Of a DNA stretch of 64,000 nt, positions 54,245-63,265 are shown one piece after another. The notes below the pieces were generated by a model. That model saw only the letters and a program-made list of their open reading frames with translations, made no database searches and had not been told where the DNA came from. A program made the position numbers and the translations under genes. Positions within the stretch are counted from its first letter, which is position 1. Each line of letters starts with the position of its first letter. The DNA comes from Deltaproteobacteria bacterium (GTDB lineage Bacteria > Desulfobacterota > Desulfuromonadia > Geobacterales > Pseudopelobacteraceae): NCBI GenBank assembly GCA_016182975.1, contig JACPFJ010000025.1, positions 60,697-124,696 on the forward strand, read 5' to 3'.

Positions 54245-54324
54245 GAGGGTGGTCAAATCACCCTCACGCCTGCCAAAGCCCTGCTCGACGGAAAGACCTC
54301 GTGACTCGCGCCGCAAGGTCTTTT
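54245..54324. terminator. Two hairpins in the 54.2-54.4 kb gap
   Basis: GAGGGTG (54245-54251) pairs with CACCCTC (54259-54265). Further on, AAAGACCT (54292-54299) pairs with AGGTCTTT (54316-54323) and is followed by a T-rich run. The second could terminate transcription in either direction. No gene is seen in 54146-54401. Confidence 0.55.
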
Positions 54325-54401
54325 CCCCTTTTTTCCCCTGAATACGGGGCTATGTACCCGTCGGACTTTTTCGTGTCCATCCGGAAACTCCGGAGGAGAG
54401 A

Positions 54402-54602
54402 CTATTTATGGCTCGCGCCCTTTGTCGTCGAGGTGGTTTTCCGGCTCCCCACGCTCATGCCGCCGTGGCCGCTTTCAGCACGGCTCGATGCCACTCCGCC
54501 GGGTTTTGCGCGGCTTTTTGCTGCCGCAGCGCTGCCACCCGCCCGGGTCCTGCTTTTTGTCGCCCCTTTGCTGGCGGCGACGGATTCTTTCGACCCTTTC
54601 AT
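54402..54602 (-). CDS. Small Ala/Lys/Ser-rich basic protein, 66 aa
   Basis: From ATG 54602 the product is MKGSKESVAASKGATKSRTR followed by AGGSAAAAKSRAKPGGVAS and a Ser/Gly-rich end. It is rich in Lys, Arg, Ala and Ser, like small histone-H1-type nucleoid proteins, and has no hydrophobic core. GAAAGGGG lies ~11 bases upstream. The opposite strand also has an open frame here, so the coding call is tentative. Confidence 0.4.
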   Translation of the reverse strand: MKGSKESVAASKGATKSRTRAGGSAAAAKSRAKPGGVASSRAESGHGGMSVGSRKTTSTTKGASHK

Positions 54603-54805
54603 CACGTCAACACCCCTTTCTCTACATGTCCCTATTTTGCTGCTTCTTTTAATCAAATTATAGCACAAGACCCGAAAACTACCCACATTTCGCAGGCAGC
54701 TGCCAGACGCAAGGGGGGGGCGATTGACAACGAACATGTACTGTCGTATCTTTTAATTGGATACACATTAAGGAGGTAGAATTAATAACGGAAGGGAGAA
54801 CGGTA

Positions 54806-54973
54806 ATGCTCTACTTTGTCAAAAACAGCCGGCTGCACCGCTATCCGTTGCCTAAGCGCTGCAGCGCCACCTATGAACATGAACAACTGCGGGACAGCGT
54901 CCCCCACGGTGTCGAGCAATGCGTCTACTGCATGCGGGTCTGGCCGGGTGAGGTGGATAACCCCCGTGACTAG
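54806..54973 (+). CDS. Small CxxC protein, 55 aa
   Basis: The frame from ATG 54806 to TAG 54973 encodes MLYFVKNSRLHRYPLPKRCS, then a short helix, then EQCVYCMRVWPGEVDNPRD. The CVYC pair with an upstream Cys could bind a metal or act in redox. GGGAG lies ~8 bases upstream of the start. No family is recognised. The palindrome GCGCCTAGGCGC at 55017-55028 follows and may end the transcript. Confidence 0.6.
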   Translation: MLYFVKNSRLHRYPLPKRCSATYEHEQLRDSVPHGVEQCVYCMRVWPGEVDNPRD

Positions 54974-55157
54974 ACGGGAGTGGTAAAAGTGGGCCTGAAT
55001 CCGTGATACGATATAGGCGCCTAGGCGCTTAGAATCGTGTAGCAATTATATCAAGTTAATAAACTGACGTTGTTGTTGAATAAGGTTCATGACTGGTGCT
55101 AGATGTATCCATCCGTAAACACTGGCTGCCGCCCAATAAACCCATCAAGGATACGAC

Positions 55158-55624
55158 ATGAAAGACCGCTTCTGGAGACCGATCAGCATCGACTCCATCG
55201 ATTTCGTCAATTTTCCGGAGGTGACTTCGGAATGATATTCATCTCCGGCGAAATCGTGGACAAACCGGACGCCCTCTCCGACGTGGAGTACTACAAGGTT
55301 AAACAGCACACCCAGAAGGGGTATGAATTCCTGAAGCAGACCGGCCAGTTCAACGAGGTTGCCCTGACCATCGTACGTCATCACCACGAACGCTACGATG
55401 GCAATGGCTATCCGACCGGAATCAGGGGGGACGCGATTCCCCGCAGCGCCCAACTGTCGGCGATCTGCGACGTCTACAGCGCCCTGGTCACGGACCGGGT
55501 GTACCGCAAGGCCTCGTCGCATGCGGATGCGTTCAAGCTGATGCGTGAAGAGTCCAAGGGTGGCTCCTTCAACGAGGAACTGTTCAAGCGGTTCGAGGAG
55601 ATCATGAACGCAGCCAGGAGCTGA
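55158..55624 (+). pseudogene. HD-GYP phosphodiesterase gene with internal deletion and frameshift
   Basis: ATG 55158 opens a frame reading MKDRFWRPISIDSIDFVNFP, which resembles the usual start of Geobacter HD-GYP proteins, but it stops at 55235. From about 55231 a different frame continues IFISGEIVDKPDALSDVEYY and then HHHERYDGNGYPTGIRGDAI up to 55624. This second part has the HHE and GYP motifs of a c-di-GMP phosphodiesterase. The upstream HD residues and ~150 residues of linker are missing. I read this as a remnant after an internal deletion. The frame can be started at 55103 or 55232, but neither would give a complete active site. Confidence 0.72.
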
Positions 55625-55649
55625 CAGGTGAGGGAAGAGGTGACAGGTG

Positions 55650-56066
55650 ATGCGACACTGTGATGATGCCCCGCCGCGGGAGTTGCTGCGGGCGATCGGT
55701 CAATTCAACGGCCGTGACTGGTTCGAGTGCCACGAGACCCTGGAGGAATTGTGGGTGGGATCAGAAGGGGAGTTGCGCGACTTCTATCAGGGAGTGCTGC
55801 AGCTGGCGGTGGCCTTGCATCACTGGCGGAACGGGAACTTCGGGGGAGCGGTCAGCCTTCTGAAGGGGGGGGCGGGCTACCTGCGCCGCGTGGGAACGAC
55901 CTGCCAGCGGGTGGACGTGTCGGGTCTCATCGCAGCGGCCGAGAGGGTGCGTGAGGCGCTGGAAGACCTTGGGACGGCCCGCATGGCGGAACTGGCTCCC
56001 GACCTGATCCCGGTACTTCGGCTGGTTCCGTTGCCGGCCGCGGGCGAAGAGGCCGGGAAGCCATAA
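55650..56066 (+). CDS. DUF309 family protein
   Basis: The 138-residue helical protein shows the DUF309 core: QFNGRDWFECHETLEELWVG, then LRDFYQGVLQLAVALHHWRN and GNFGGAVSLLKGG. The conserved FECHE and QG motifs match the family. Its biochemical role is unknown. ATG 55650 has AGGTGA upstream; GTG 55647 is an alternative. Confidence 0.85.
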   Translation: MRHCDDAPPRELLRAIGQFNGRDWFECHETLEELWVGSEGELRDFYQGVLQLAVALHHWRNGNFGGAVSLLKGGAGYLRRVGTTCQRVDVSGLIAAAERVREALEDLGTARMAELAPDLIPVLRLVPLPAAGEEAGKP

Positions 56067-56078
56067 ACCAGACGAAGG

Positions 56079-56870
56079 TTATGGCTTTGCCCCATCCCCA
56101 TCGAAAGTCATACGGTCGAGGATCTCCCAGTAGTTCCTGGCGGTCGTCGCGGCAATCCCCAACTCTTTCTGGACCGCCTGGACGTAACGGTTGATCCGTT
56201 CCTGGTCTGCCTTCATGATCTGGATGAAACGATGGCCACAGATCAACTCGTTATTCTCCAGACTGGTCCAGATCATTTCCGCCAGCGCACATATCGGCGC
56301 AAGACCGTCATCTACGTCGATGAAGAACATGGACAGCATGGAAGGTTGCGTATTCGCTCCTATTGAGAGCCGAATACCGCCGATGCTCAGGTTGACGGGG
56401 GTATTGCGCAGGGCGAGATTGGTGGGCAGCCCCCGCGTTTTCATGTACCCCACAATCCGTTTCCACTCGTTACGGAAGAGGGTGAGCGACACGTCCCGCC
56501 GGAGGTGGAACAGCTTGATGGTGGTGTTGATACGGGGGGTCTTTCGTCTTTGGAACAATTCCAGGTTGCCGCGCAGTTGGAGGTGAAAGATGTTCCCTTT
56601 CACGACCCTTACGAGATCCGTCATCACCTGGATGCCGTTGCCCAATGATTCGCTGGTGAGTTTGTAGCTCAACTTTCCCGCAGCTGCATCGGGGGATTCC
56701 AGATCGATCGGATAGAGCATATGCAACTCGACGATATCCGCGTGGCGTGCAACGACATAACCGCTGAGTGACTCATATTGTTCCTTGTCCCGTCCCTCCG
56801 ACATGTTGATCAGAAAGACCTTCTGCTTGAGTGCAAAATATCGGCTGTAATCGTACTGATGGGAATGCAT
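56079..56870 (-). CDS. PilZ-like domain protein (YcgR-type layout)
   Basis: The 263-residue protein has an N-terminal domain resembling the YcgR/flagellar-brake module (~1-100). A PilZ-like part follows, with RRKTPRINTTIKLF (the RxxxR c-di-GMP contact) and NLSIGGIRLSIGA (the NxSxxG element). It probably binds c-di-GMP and influences motility or adhesion. It diverges from the response regulator at 57141, and the 270-base gap between holds only upstream regions. Confidence 0.78.
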   Translation of the reverse strand: MHSHQYDYSRYFALKQKVFLINMSEGRDKEQYESLSGYVVARHADIVELHMLYPIDLESPDAAAGKLSYKLTSESLGNGIQVMTDLVRVVKGNIFHLQLRGNLELFQRRKTPRINTTIKLFHLRRDVSLTLFRNEWKRIVGYMKTRGLPTNLALRNTPVNLSIGGIRLSIGANTQPSMLSMFFIDVDDGLAPICALAEMIWTSLENNELICGHRFIQIMKADQERINRYVQAVQKELGIAATTARNYWEILDRMTFDGDGAKP

Positions 56871-57140
56871 ATGTCTCTTTAATGCCGCATCGTGCTCCGG
56901 ATCGCGGACAGGGATGGTGTGCGCAGCAAAATGGTATACTAACTCAACACAAAATTATTTTCCACTTCAAGTAGATTCATGACGATCTTTATCCGCGTAC
57001 TCCCAGCCGATGTTCATGCACGACCCTCCGTGGGCGCCGTCCATGAACGTTGACAGTCGGCCGCCGGACTGTTACCTTGCAAACATTTTGAAAACATCTG
57101 CCTGTACGGCGGAATACGGAAAACAGAGGGGGAGGTTCGG

Positions 57141-57554
57141 ATGCTCAGGTGTCTGGTCGTTGACGATGATGCACTCGGGAGGGAACTGGCCGCGCATTAT
57201 ATGGAGGGGATTGCCGCTTGCGAGATGGCCGCCGACGGTCGCGAGGCGATCGAAAAATTCCGGGCCGCTTTGGATTCCGGCACCTCATTTCACCTGGTGC
57301 TTCTGGATCTCATCATGCCGGGGATGGATGGCTACGAGACGGGCAAGGCGATCCGCAAGCTGGAACATGAGCGCGGCATTCCGGTAGCGAAAGGGGTCAA
57401 CATAATCGTAATCTCCGCCCTCAATACGCCCGGCGAAATAATCAACGCCTACATCTCCGCGCAGTCCGCCGCGCACCTGGTCAAGCCGATTGAACCGGAA
57501 AATCTCATGAAGACGCTAAAAAAACTGGGACTGATCGGCAACGGCGGCGCCTAG
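57141..57554 (+). CDS. Single-domain CheY-like response regulator
   Basis: The 137-residue receiver has the acidic triad VVDDDALG, the phospho-Asp in LVLLDLIMPGMDG, Ser in VISALN in place of Thr, and Lys in HLVKPIE. No output domain is attached. GGGGGAGG precedes the ATG. The partner kinase is not in the window. Confidence 0.9.
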   Translation: MLRCLVVDDDALGRELAAHYMEGIAACEMAADGREAIEKFRAALDSGTSFHLVLLDLIMPGMDGYETGKAIRKLEHERGIPVAKGVNIIVISALNTPGEIINAYISAQSAAHLVKPIEPENLMKTLKKLGLIGNGGA

Positions 57555-57721
57555 TGGGGCCGTCACCCCCTGAAAAGCCCCCCACGCAATGCGCGGCCTG
57601 ACGATTCATTCACTCCGCGCCACCTGCACCTCTTCGAGTTCTTTTCACACCGGCGCGGCTTGCCGCCCCTCTTTTCCATGCTATCGTTAATCTAGAACAG
57701 CAAGGAAAGCGAGGTGCCCTC

Positions 57722-58147
57722 ATGCCGGCCAAACCCGGATTTCCCCTGCGCGTTTTCTATGACGGCTCCTGCTCGGTCTGCGCAACGGAGGTCGAACGAT
57801 ACGGACGCATGGATCGCGCGGGACGGCTGATCCTGGTGGATATCAGCGCCCCTGACTTCGATCCCGGCCCACTGGGCATCTCACTGGCCGAGCTGATGTA
57901 CCAGATGCACGCCATCGACAGGGCCGGAACGGTCTACCGTGGGGTGGAGGCCTTCTGGGCCATCTGGCAGGCCTTTCCGGCATCGACCATCCTTGGGATG
58001 ATGGGCGCGCTGATCACCCTGCCGGGGGTGAACGCGGTCGCCCGACTCTGTTACAAGGGGTTCGCCCGCATCCGCAAGTACCTGCCGAAACGGAACGACA
58101 CCTGCGCGGGCGGCTCCTGCCGGATCGGCAAGGACAAACCCGGATGA
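57722..58147 (+). CDS. DUF393 (DCC family) thiol-disulfide oxidoreductase
   Basis: The 141-residue protein begins with the family signature FYDGSCSVC, in which Asp and two Cys (DxxCxxC) define the DCC family. The second half (GVEAFWAIWQAFPASTILGM and GVNAVARLCYKGFARIRKYL) is typical, and a further CAGGSC lies at the C-terminus. The stop overlaps the next start by 4 bases. Pairing with a lipase-maturation-factor gene points to a role in protein folding or membrane thiol chemistry. Confidence 0.87.
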   Translation: MPAKPGFPLRVFYDGSCSVCATEVERYGRMDRAGRLILVDISAPDFDPGPLGISLAELMYQMHAIDRAGTVYRGVEAFWAIWQAFPASTILGMMGALITLPGVNAVARLCYKGFARIRKYLPKRNDTCAGGSCRIGKDKPG

Positions 58148-59568
58148 CCACTTACGTTCCGTCCTGTGCCATTGCTTTGGGGCTCTTTCCGCGGTTCCTG
58201 GGTGCTGTCTACCTCTTGGCGTTCGTCTCCCTGCTGGTACAGGCAGATGGGCTGTACGGTTCACGCGGCATTCTGCCGATCCGCGACTATGTCGCCGCAC
58301 TGCGCGAACACCTGGGTGTGAAAGGATGGCGCCGCTTCCCCAGCATATTCTGGCTCAACTCCGGCGACAGCTTCGTCACAGGCTGCGCGGCCCTGGGGGT
58401 TGGCCTGTCGTTTCTGCTGGTGTTGGGCATTACGCCCCTGCCGTTGCTCGTAATCCTCTGGCTGATTTACCTCTCGTTCTCCACAATGGGGCAGGAGTTC
58501 CTCTCCTACCAGTGGGACGCGCTCCTGCTGGAAACCGGCTTCATGACCATGTTTCTCCCCCTGGCGACACCCGCTTCTCCGCTGGTATGCCTGGCCTACC
58601 ACTTCTTCGTTTTCCGCTTCATATTATCGGCCGGGGTCGTCAAGCTTACCAGCCGCGATCCGAACTGGCGCAACCTGCTTGCCCTCAGCTTTCATTACGA
58701 GACCCAGCCGATACCCAACCGTGTCGCCTGGTACGCCCACCAGTTGCCGCAACAGTTGCAAAGGCTCTCCACCCTGGGGACCTTCTTCTTCGAACTGATC
58801 GTACCGTTCCTGGCCCTCGGTCCGGCACCGCTGCGACTGGCCTGTTTCTGCCTGCTGCTCTCCTTCCAGGTGCTGATCATGCTTACCGGGAACTACGGTT
58901 TCTTCAACTGCCTGACCATTGTCCTGTGCGTGCCGCTCCTGGACGACCGCTATCTGGGTGCCATCGGCCAGGCCCCGGTGCTGTCCGTCCCGGCAGCGGA
59001 TACGGCGTTTGCCGCACCCCTGATTGGCGCCGTCTTTCTCCTTTTCCTCCTGCTGAACGTGGCACAGCTCATAAGGCTCTTTGTGCGGCCTTACTGGCTC
59101 AACCGGCTGCTGGTCACGTTCGGGCGGTTGTGGGTATCCAATCCCTACGGCCTGTTCGCGGTCATGACCACCGAGCGGTACGAGTTCGAAATACAAGGGA
59201 GCAACGACCTGAAGGGGTGGCAGGTGTACGAATTCAGGTGGAAGCCGGGCGATCCCGCCATTGCGCCGCGTCAGGCGGCCCCGCATCAGCCGCGCCTCGA
59301 CTGGCAGATGTGGTTTGCCGCACTCAACCCCTCCTTTGTCGAGCCGTGGCTGGAGAGCCTTGTCCGGCGTCTGCTGGAGGGCTCCCCGCCGGTCCTGGCC
59401 TTGTTCCGGACGGTCCCTTTCCGGGAGGCCCCTCCCACCTTTATCCGGCTGGTCGTCTACCGATACCACTTCTCGGACCTCTCCACGAAAAAGAGCAGCG
59501 GCCGGTGGTGGAACCGGAGAGAGATCGGGGCGAGCGCCCCGATGACGTTGAGGGGCCGGCACGGCTGA
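58144..59568 (+). CDS. Lipase maturation factor (LMF1-like) membrane protein
   Basis: The 474-residue protein has six or more membrane helices, then a C-terminal soluble domain. LYLLAFVSLLVQADGLYGSRG, STMGQEFLSYQWDALLLETG and KLTSRDPNWRNLLALSFHYE are hallmark LMF motifs. YEFEIQGSNDLKGWQVYEFR belongs to the C-terminal part. In animals LMF1 assists lipase folding in the endoplasmic reticulum. Bacterial homologues have no assigned substrate. It is coupled to the DCC-family gene. Confidence 0.9.
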   Translation: MTTYVPSCAIALGLFPRFLGAVYLLAFVSLLVQADGLYGSRGILPIRDYVAALREHLGVKGWRRFPSIFWLNSGDSFVTGCAALGVGLSFLLVLGITPLPLLVILWLIYLSFSTMGQEFLSYQWDALLLETGFMTMFLPLATPASPLVCLAYHFFVFRFILSAGVVKLTSRDPNWRNLLALSFHYETQPIPNRVAWYAHQLPQQLQRLSTLGTFFFELIVPFLALGPAPLRLACFCLLLSFQVLIMLTGNYGFFNCLTIVLCVPLLDDRYLGAIGQAPVLSVPAADTAFAAPLIGAVFLLFLLLNVAQLIRLFVRPYWLNRLLVTFGRLWVSNPYGLFAVMTTERYEFEIQGSNDLKGWQVYEFRWKPGDPAIAPRQAAPHQPRLDWQMWFAALNPSFVEPWLESLVRRLLEGSPPVLALFRTVPFREAPPTFIRLVVYRYHFSDLSTKKSSGRWWNRREIGASAPMTLRGRHG

Positions 59569-59642
59569 TATTTAGGGGATTTCAGCGTTTGACCAGGACG
59601 CAATAGGGGGTATAGTTAAAGTGCAGCGCTAATGGAGGCCCC

Positions 59643-60914
59643 ATGCGGTTTTTACTCACTCTCGTCATAGGTTTGTGTCTGTACTCCGCGCTTCAGGCGG
59701 CTGAGCAGGCCAGGATTCGCGTCGTCGGCATCCACGATCCGATCACCCCGGTGATCGCCCGCTTTCTCCATCGCACCCTGGATGATGCCGCCAGGCAGGG
59801 GGACAAGCTGGTTCTGGTCGAGCTGGATACCCCCGGAGGGCTCGATACGGCCATGCGGGATATCGTCAAGGACATATTCGCCAGCCCGGTGCCGGTGGTG
59901 GTCTACGTGGCGCCTTCCGGCGCCCGTGCCGCCTCGGCGGGGGCGATCATAACACTGGCGGCGGATGTTGCCGCCATGGCGCCCGGCACCAACATCGGCG
60001 CGGCCCACCCGGTCTCCCTCGGCGAAAAGCCGGACAAGACCATGGAGGAAAAGGTGGTCAACGACGCCGAGGCCTACGTGGAGGGGATCGCCCGCAAGCG
60101 GGGCAGGGACGAGACGCTGGCGAAACGGATGGTGCGCGAGAGCATCTCGATGAGCGCGGAAAAGGCCCTGGAAGGCCGGGTCATCGACCTCGTTGCCCGC
60201 GACCGGGCCGATCTGCTGCAACAGCTGGAGGGGCGCCGCATCACTCGGGATGGCCGTGAAGTGGTGCTGCGCCTTACCGGGGCCGTGGCGGTGCCGGCGG
60301 AGATGAGGGGTGTGGAGCGGATACTCAACGCCATCAGCAACCCCAACGTGGCATACGTGTTGATGATGCTCGGCATCATGGGGCTCTTCTTCGAACTCTC
60401 CAATCCGGGAGTGATCCTGCCGGGGGTGATCGGCGGGATCTGCCTCATCCTGGCGTTCTTCGCCTTCCAGACCCTGCCGGTAAATTATGCCGGGGTTCTC
60501 CTGATCCTGCTGGCGCTGATACTCTTCATAGCCGAGATCAAGATCGTCTCGCACGGGATGCTGACGGTCGGGGGGGTGGTCGCCATGCTGCTGGGATCGC
60601 TGCTTATGTTCGAATCGTCGGAGCCTTACATGCGGGTTTCATGGAGCGTGATCCTGGTGACGGTGCTGGCAACGGCCGCATTTTTCGCCTTTGTCGTGGC
60701 CAAGGCCCTGGCTGTCCACCGCCGCCGGCCGACAACCGGGCGTGAAGGGTTGCTCGGCGAGCAGGGACGCGCCGAGAGCGAGGTCTCCGAGGAAGGGAAG
60801 GTGTTCGTCAACGGCGAGTACTGGGATGCCTGGAGCGACGAGCCGATTGCCGCCGGGACCAAGGTGGTGGTGGAGGCGGTGGAAGGGATGCGGCTCAAGG
60901 TGAAACGGATTTAA
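59643..60914 (+). CDS. NfeD-family membrane serine protease
   Basis: The 423-residue protein has a signal peptide and then a ClpP-like protease domain: LVLVELDTPGGLDTAMRDIV, then PSGARAASAGAIITLAADV with the catalytic Ser, and EKVVNDAEAYVEG with the general-base Lys region. About four or five membrane helices follow, and a C-terminal OB-fold NfeD domain ends the protein (GEYWDAWSDEPIAAGTKVVV). Such proteases work with stomatin/slipin partners, here the next gene. Confidence 0.92.
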   Translation: MRFLLTLVIGLCLYSALQAAEQARIRVVGIHDPITPVIARFLHRTLDDAARQGDKLVLVELDTPGGLDTAMRDIVKDIFASPVPVVVYVAPSGARAASAGAIITLAADVAAMAPGTNIGAAHPVSLGEKPDKTMEEKVVNDAEAYVEGIARKRGRDETLAKRMVRESISMSAEKALEGRVIDLVARDRADLLQQLEGRRITRDGREVVLRLTGAVAVPAEMRGVERILNAISNPNVAYVLMMLGIMGLFFELSNPGVILPGVIGGICLILAFFAFQTLPVNYAGVLLILLALILFIAEIKIVSHGMLTVGGVVAMLLGSLLMFESSEPYMRVSWSVILVTVLATAAFFAFVVAKALAVHRRRPTTGREGLLGEQGRAESEVSEEGKVFVNGEYWDAWSDEPIAAGTKVVVEAVEGMRLKVKRI

Positions 60915-60928
60915 CAAGATTTATTTTT

Positions 60929-61061
60929 AACGCAAAGACGCAAAGACGCAAGGATGCAGAGTAAAAGCAGGGTGATATCAAGAAAGGGCTCCCAGTTCCT
61001 TTGAGCAGATTTTTCCATAGCAATGCTGTGATTTTCTTGGCGTCTTTGCGCCTTTGCGTTT
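60929..61061. repeat. Dispersed inverted-repeat element, copy C
   Basis: The left arm AACGCAAAGACGCAAAGACG (60929-60952) pairs with the right arm CTTGGCGTCTTTGCGCCTTT and following bases (61036-61061). It occupies nearly all of the 183-base gap between nfeD and slipin genes, which elsewhere are often tightly linked. It matches copies at 12657-12736 and 18449-18567. Confidence 0.88.
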
Positions 61062-61097
61062 AAGAACAATTGATTTCAGGCTGAAAGGAGGTTCATC

Positions 61098-61865
61098 ATG
61101 TTCGATATATTCAACTACATCCCCGCCATCTTCCTCGTCATGCTCTTCATCATGTTCGTCGCCAGCGCGGTGCGTGTCCTGCCCGAGTACGAGCGGGGCG
61201 TGCTCTTCCGGCTGGGGAGGCTGGCCGGCGTGCGTGGACCGGGGCTATTCTTCATCATTCCGGGCATAGACCGGCTGGTGCGGGTGACGCTGCGCACCGT
61301 GGTCATGGATGTGCCGCCGCAGGACGTGATCACCCACGACAACGTGACGGTCAAGGTCTCGGCGGTCATCTACTTCCGCGTCATGGAGCCCCAGAAGGCG
61401 ATCGTGGACGTGGAAAACTACCTCTACGCCACCAGCCAGCTCTCCCAGACCACCCTGCGGAGCGTCCTCGGCCAGGTGGACCTGGACGAGCTGCTGGCCA
61501 ACCGGGAGAAGATCAACAAGGAGTTGCAGGAGATCCTCGACCGCCATACCGGACCGTGGGGGGTCAAGGTCGCCAACGTGGAGGTGAAGAACATCGACCT
61601 CCCCCAGGAGATGCAGCGGGCCATCGCCAAGCAGGCCGAGGCGGAGCGCGAGCGGCGCGCCAAGGTGATCCACGCCGAGGGCGAGCTGCAGGCCTCGCAG
61701 AAACTGGCCCAGGCCGCCACGGTTCTGGCCACCGAACCGACCTCCCTGCAGCTGCGCTACCTGCAGACCCTTACGGAGATCGGCACCGAGAAGAACTCCA
61801 CGATCATCTTCCCGGTCCCCATCGACCTGATCAAGATGTTCCTGGAGAGGCAGGAGAAGGCGTGA
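61098..61865 (+). CDS. Slipin (stomatin/SPFH family)
   Basis: The 255-residue protein has an N-terminal membrane hairpin ([20 protein letters not shown]). The SPFH domain follows ([60 protein letters not shown]), then a coiled coil ([20 protein letters not shown]). It organises membrane microdomains with NfeD. AAAGGAGG precedes the ATG. Confidence 0.94.
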   Translation: MFDIFNYIPAIFLVMLFIMFVASAVRVLPEYERGVLFRLGRLAGVRGPGLFFIIPGIDRLVRVTLRTVVMDVPPQDVITHDNVTVKVSAVIYFRVMEPQKAIVDVENYLYATSQLSQTTLRSVLGQVDLDELLANREKINKELQEILDRHTGPWGVKVANVEVKNIDLPQEMQRAIAKQAEAERERRAKVIHAEGELQASQKLAQAATVLATEPTSLQLRYLQTLTEIGTEKNSTIIFPVPIDLIKMFLERQEKA

Positions 61866-61905
61866 TCGAGAGGCAAACATGCAGGTTCTGCTTTAACTTC
61901 AATCG

Positions 61906-62535
61906 GTGATCCAGTTGAATTTCCTCCTCCATCTCCATCTCTCCGGCGACGATCCGGAGATCCTGACCGGCAACCTGATGGGCGATTTCGTCAAGGGGAG
62001 GGTAGGGGACGAGTATCCGACCCGCCTGCGGAGCGGCATCGTGCTGCACCGGCGGATCGACTCCTTTGCCCAGAATCATCCGCTCTTCCGCGCGAGCAGG
62101 GAGCGGATCGAGCCGCATTACGGGCTCTGGCGCGGGGTGCTGGTGGACCTGTTCTACGACCATTTCCTGGCCACGGGATGGGAAGAGTGGTCGCCTGAGC
62201 CCTTCGACCTTTACCTGGAGCGGGCCAGGGAGATGGTGGAGACCAACCGCCGCTGGCTGCCGGAGCGGATGCAGGGGCTGCTTCCGGTGATCTTCGGGGA
62301 TCTGATCCCATCCTACCGGGAGGTGGAGGGGATCGGCCGGGCGCTTGAGCGCATGTCGCGGCGGGTCAGGCGGCCCAGCCCCCTGGCCGGAGGGGAGCGG
62401 GAGCTGCTGCGCTGCTACGCGGGGCTGGGAGAGGATTTCCGGGATTTTATGCCTGAGGCGCGGGCATTCGTGGCGGGGTTTCTCAGGACGAATGGATTTG
62501 ACAATAAAGCAGTCAGCTCACACAAAGGCACATAG
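61906..62535 (+). CDS. Acyl carrier protein phosphodiesterase (AcpH-like)
   Basis: The 209-residue protein opens LNFLLHLHLSGDDPEILTGN and has LMGDFVKGR, VLHRRIDSFAQNHP and VDLFYDHFLA, the HD-like metal motifs of the AcpH family. The enzyme removes phosphopantetheine from acyl carrier protein. The start may be GTG 61906 or TTG 61915. It lies 40 bases after the slipin stop. Confidence 0.9.
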   Translation: MIQLNFLLHLHLSGDDPEILTGNLMGDFVKGRVGDEYPTRLRSGIVLHRRIDSFAQNHPLFRASRERIEPHYGLWRGVLVDLFYDHFLATGWEEWSPEPFDLYLERAREMVETNRRWLPERMQGLLPVIFGDLIPSYREVEGIGRALERMSRRVRRPSPLAGGERELLRCYAGLGEDFRDFMPEARAFVAGFLRTNGFDNKAVSSHKGT

Positions 62536-62546
62536 AAAAGACCAGT

Positions 62547-63029
62547 TCACGCCACTGCAAGTGAACTTTGTCGTGATTTTGCTGCCGGCCTTTTAAAACC
62601 GCGAGAAGCCCGTTGTCTCGACTCCCACCCATCACAGGCAAGGCCGATATAGATGGGTATCGGTTTATGGCCGCAGTGGTAGTAGATCACGGTTCTTCTG
62701 GTGAGGCCGAGCGCCTGTGCGGCTGTTGTGAGTGAAAGGCTGTTCTTTTTCATCCAACTGTTGAATGCCTCCGTAGGGAAGGCTTTACCTGCCTGCTCAC
62801 GAGATAGGCGGTAGAGAGTGTCAACATCAATCCCCATGTCGATTTCGCGCCACTCCACCCCGTGCCCCCACTCCTCAACCTGCACTTTGGTAAACAGAGA
62901 TGGTTCCGCGATCCGTTCGTATCCCGGAGAGGTTATGTATGACGAGACATCAACAACAAGGGTTTTGCCCGTGGAAAGTTCAACTTTCAGGGTTGCAGGC
63001 TGAATTGCCTCAACATTATTGACTTTCAT
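62547..63029 (-). CDS. DUF2442 protein with C-terminal helix-turn-helix
   Basis: The first ~80 residues are a DUF2442 domain (TLKVELSTGKTLVVDVSSYI, EWREIDMGIDVDTLYRL). They are joined to a helix-turn-helix (SLSLTTAAQALGLTRRTVIY, residues ~97-116) and a short basic tail. The HTH suggests DNA binding, and DUF4160/DUF2442 pairs behave like candidate toxin-antitoxin modules. The ATG at 63029 has GGGAGATAA upstream. It starts 2 bases after the DUF4160 stop. Confidence 0.78.
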   Translation of the reverse strand: MKVNNVEAIQPATLKVELSTGKTLVVDVSSYITSPGYERIAEPSLFTKVQVEEWGHGVEWREIDMGIDVDTLYRLSREQAGKAFPTEAFNSWMKKNSLSLTTAAQALGLTRRTVIYYHCGHKPIPIYIGLACDGWESRQRASRGFKRPAAKSRQSSLAVA

Positions 63030-63031
63030 TA

Positions 63032-63265
63032 TTATCTCCCAGGATTCAGCCGCTTCCATTCCAGAAGCAACTTTGTTTGATTTTGCCGTGTCCAGGCGCG
63101 GGCTGCCTCAAGGACATCAACCGGCGGTTTTCCAGCCAGTACATCAAGCGTTTCGATAGAAATTGATGCTTTTCCACCCGGCCAGCGCAGATGAAAATGG
63201 GGTATGCCGTGTTCATTACCCAGCAGCTCAATCTTCCAGTTTCTTTCACGCTGCATTACTGTCAT
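63032..63265 (-). CDS. DUF4160 protein
   Basis: The 77-residue protein contains NEHGIPHFHLRWPGGKASIS, the HxPHFH-like core of DUF4160, and a C-terminal helix (VLEAARAWTRQNQTKLLLEW). It is the first gene of a two-gene operon with the DUF2442-HTH gene. The function is not established. Low G+C suggests recent acquisition. Confidence 0.8.
   Translation of the reverse strand: MTVMQRERNWKIELLGNEHGIPHFHLRWPGGKASISIETLDVLAGKPPVDVLEAARAWTRQNQTKLLLEWKRLNPGR

Noticed and set aside
54166..54663. 165-codon plus-strand frame in the small-gene region
   Set aside because: No ribosome-binding site and no family; it crosses two hairpins and overlaps the better minus-strand candidate.
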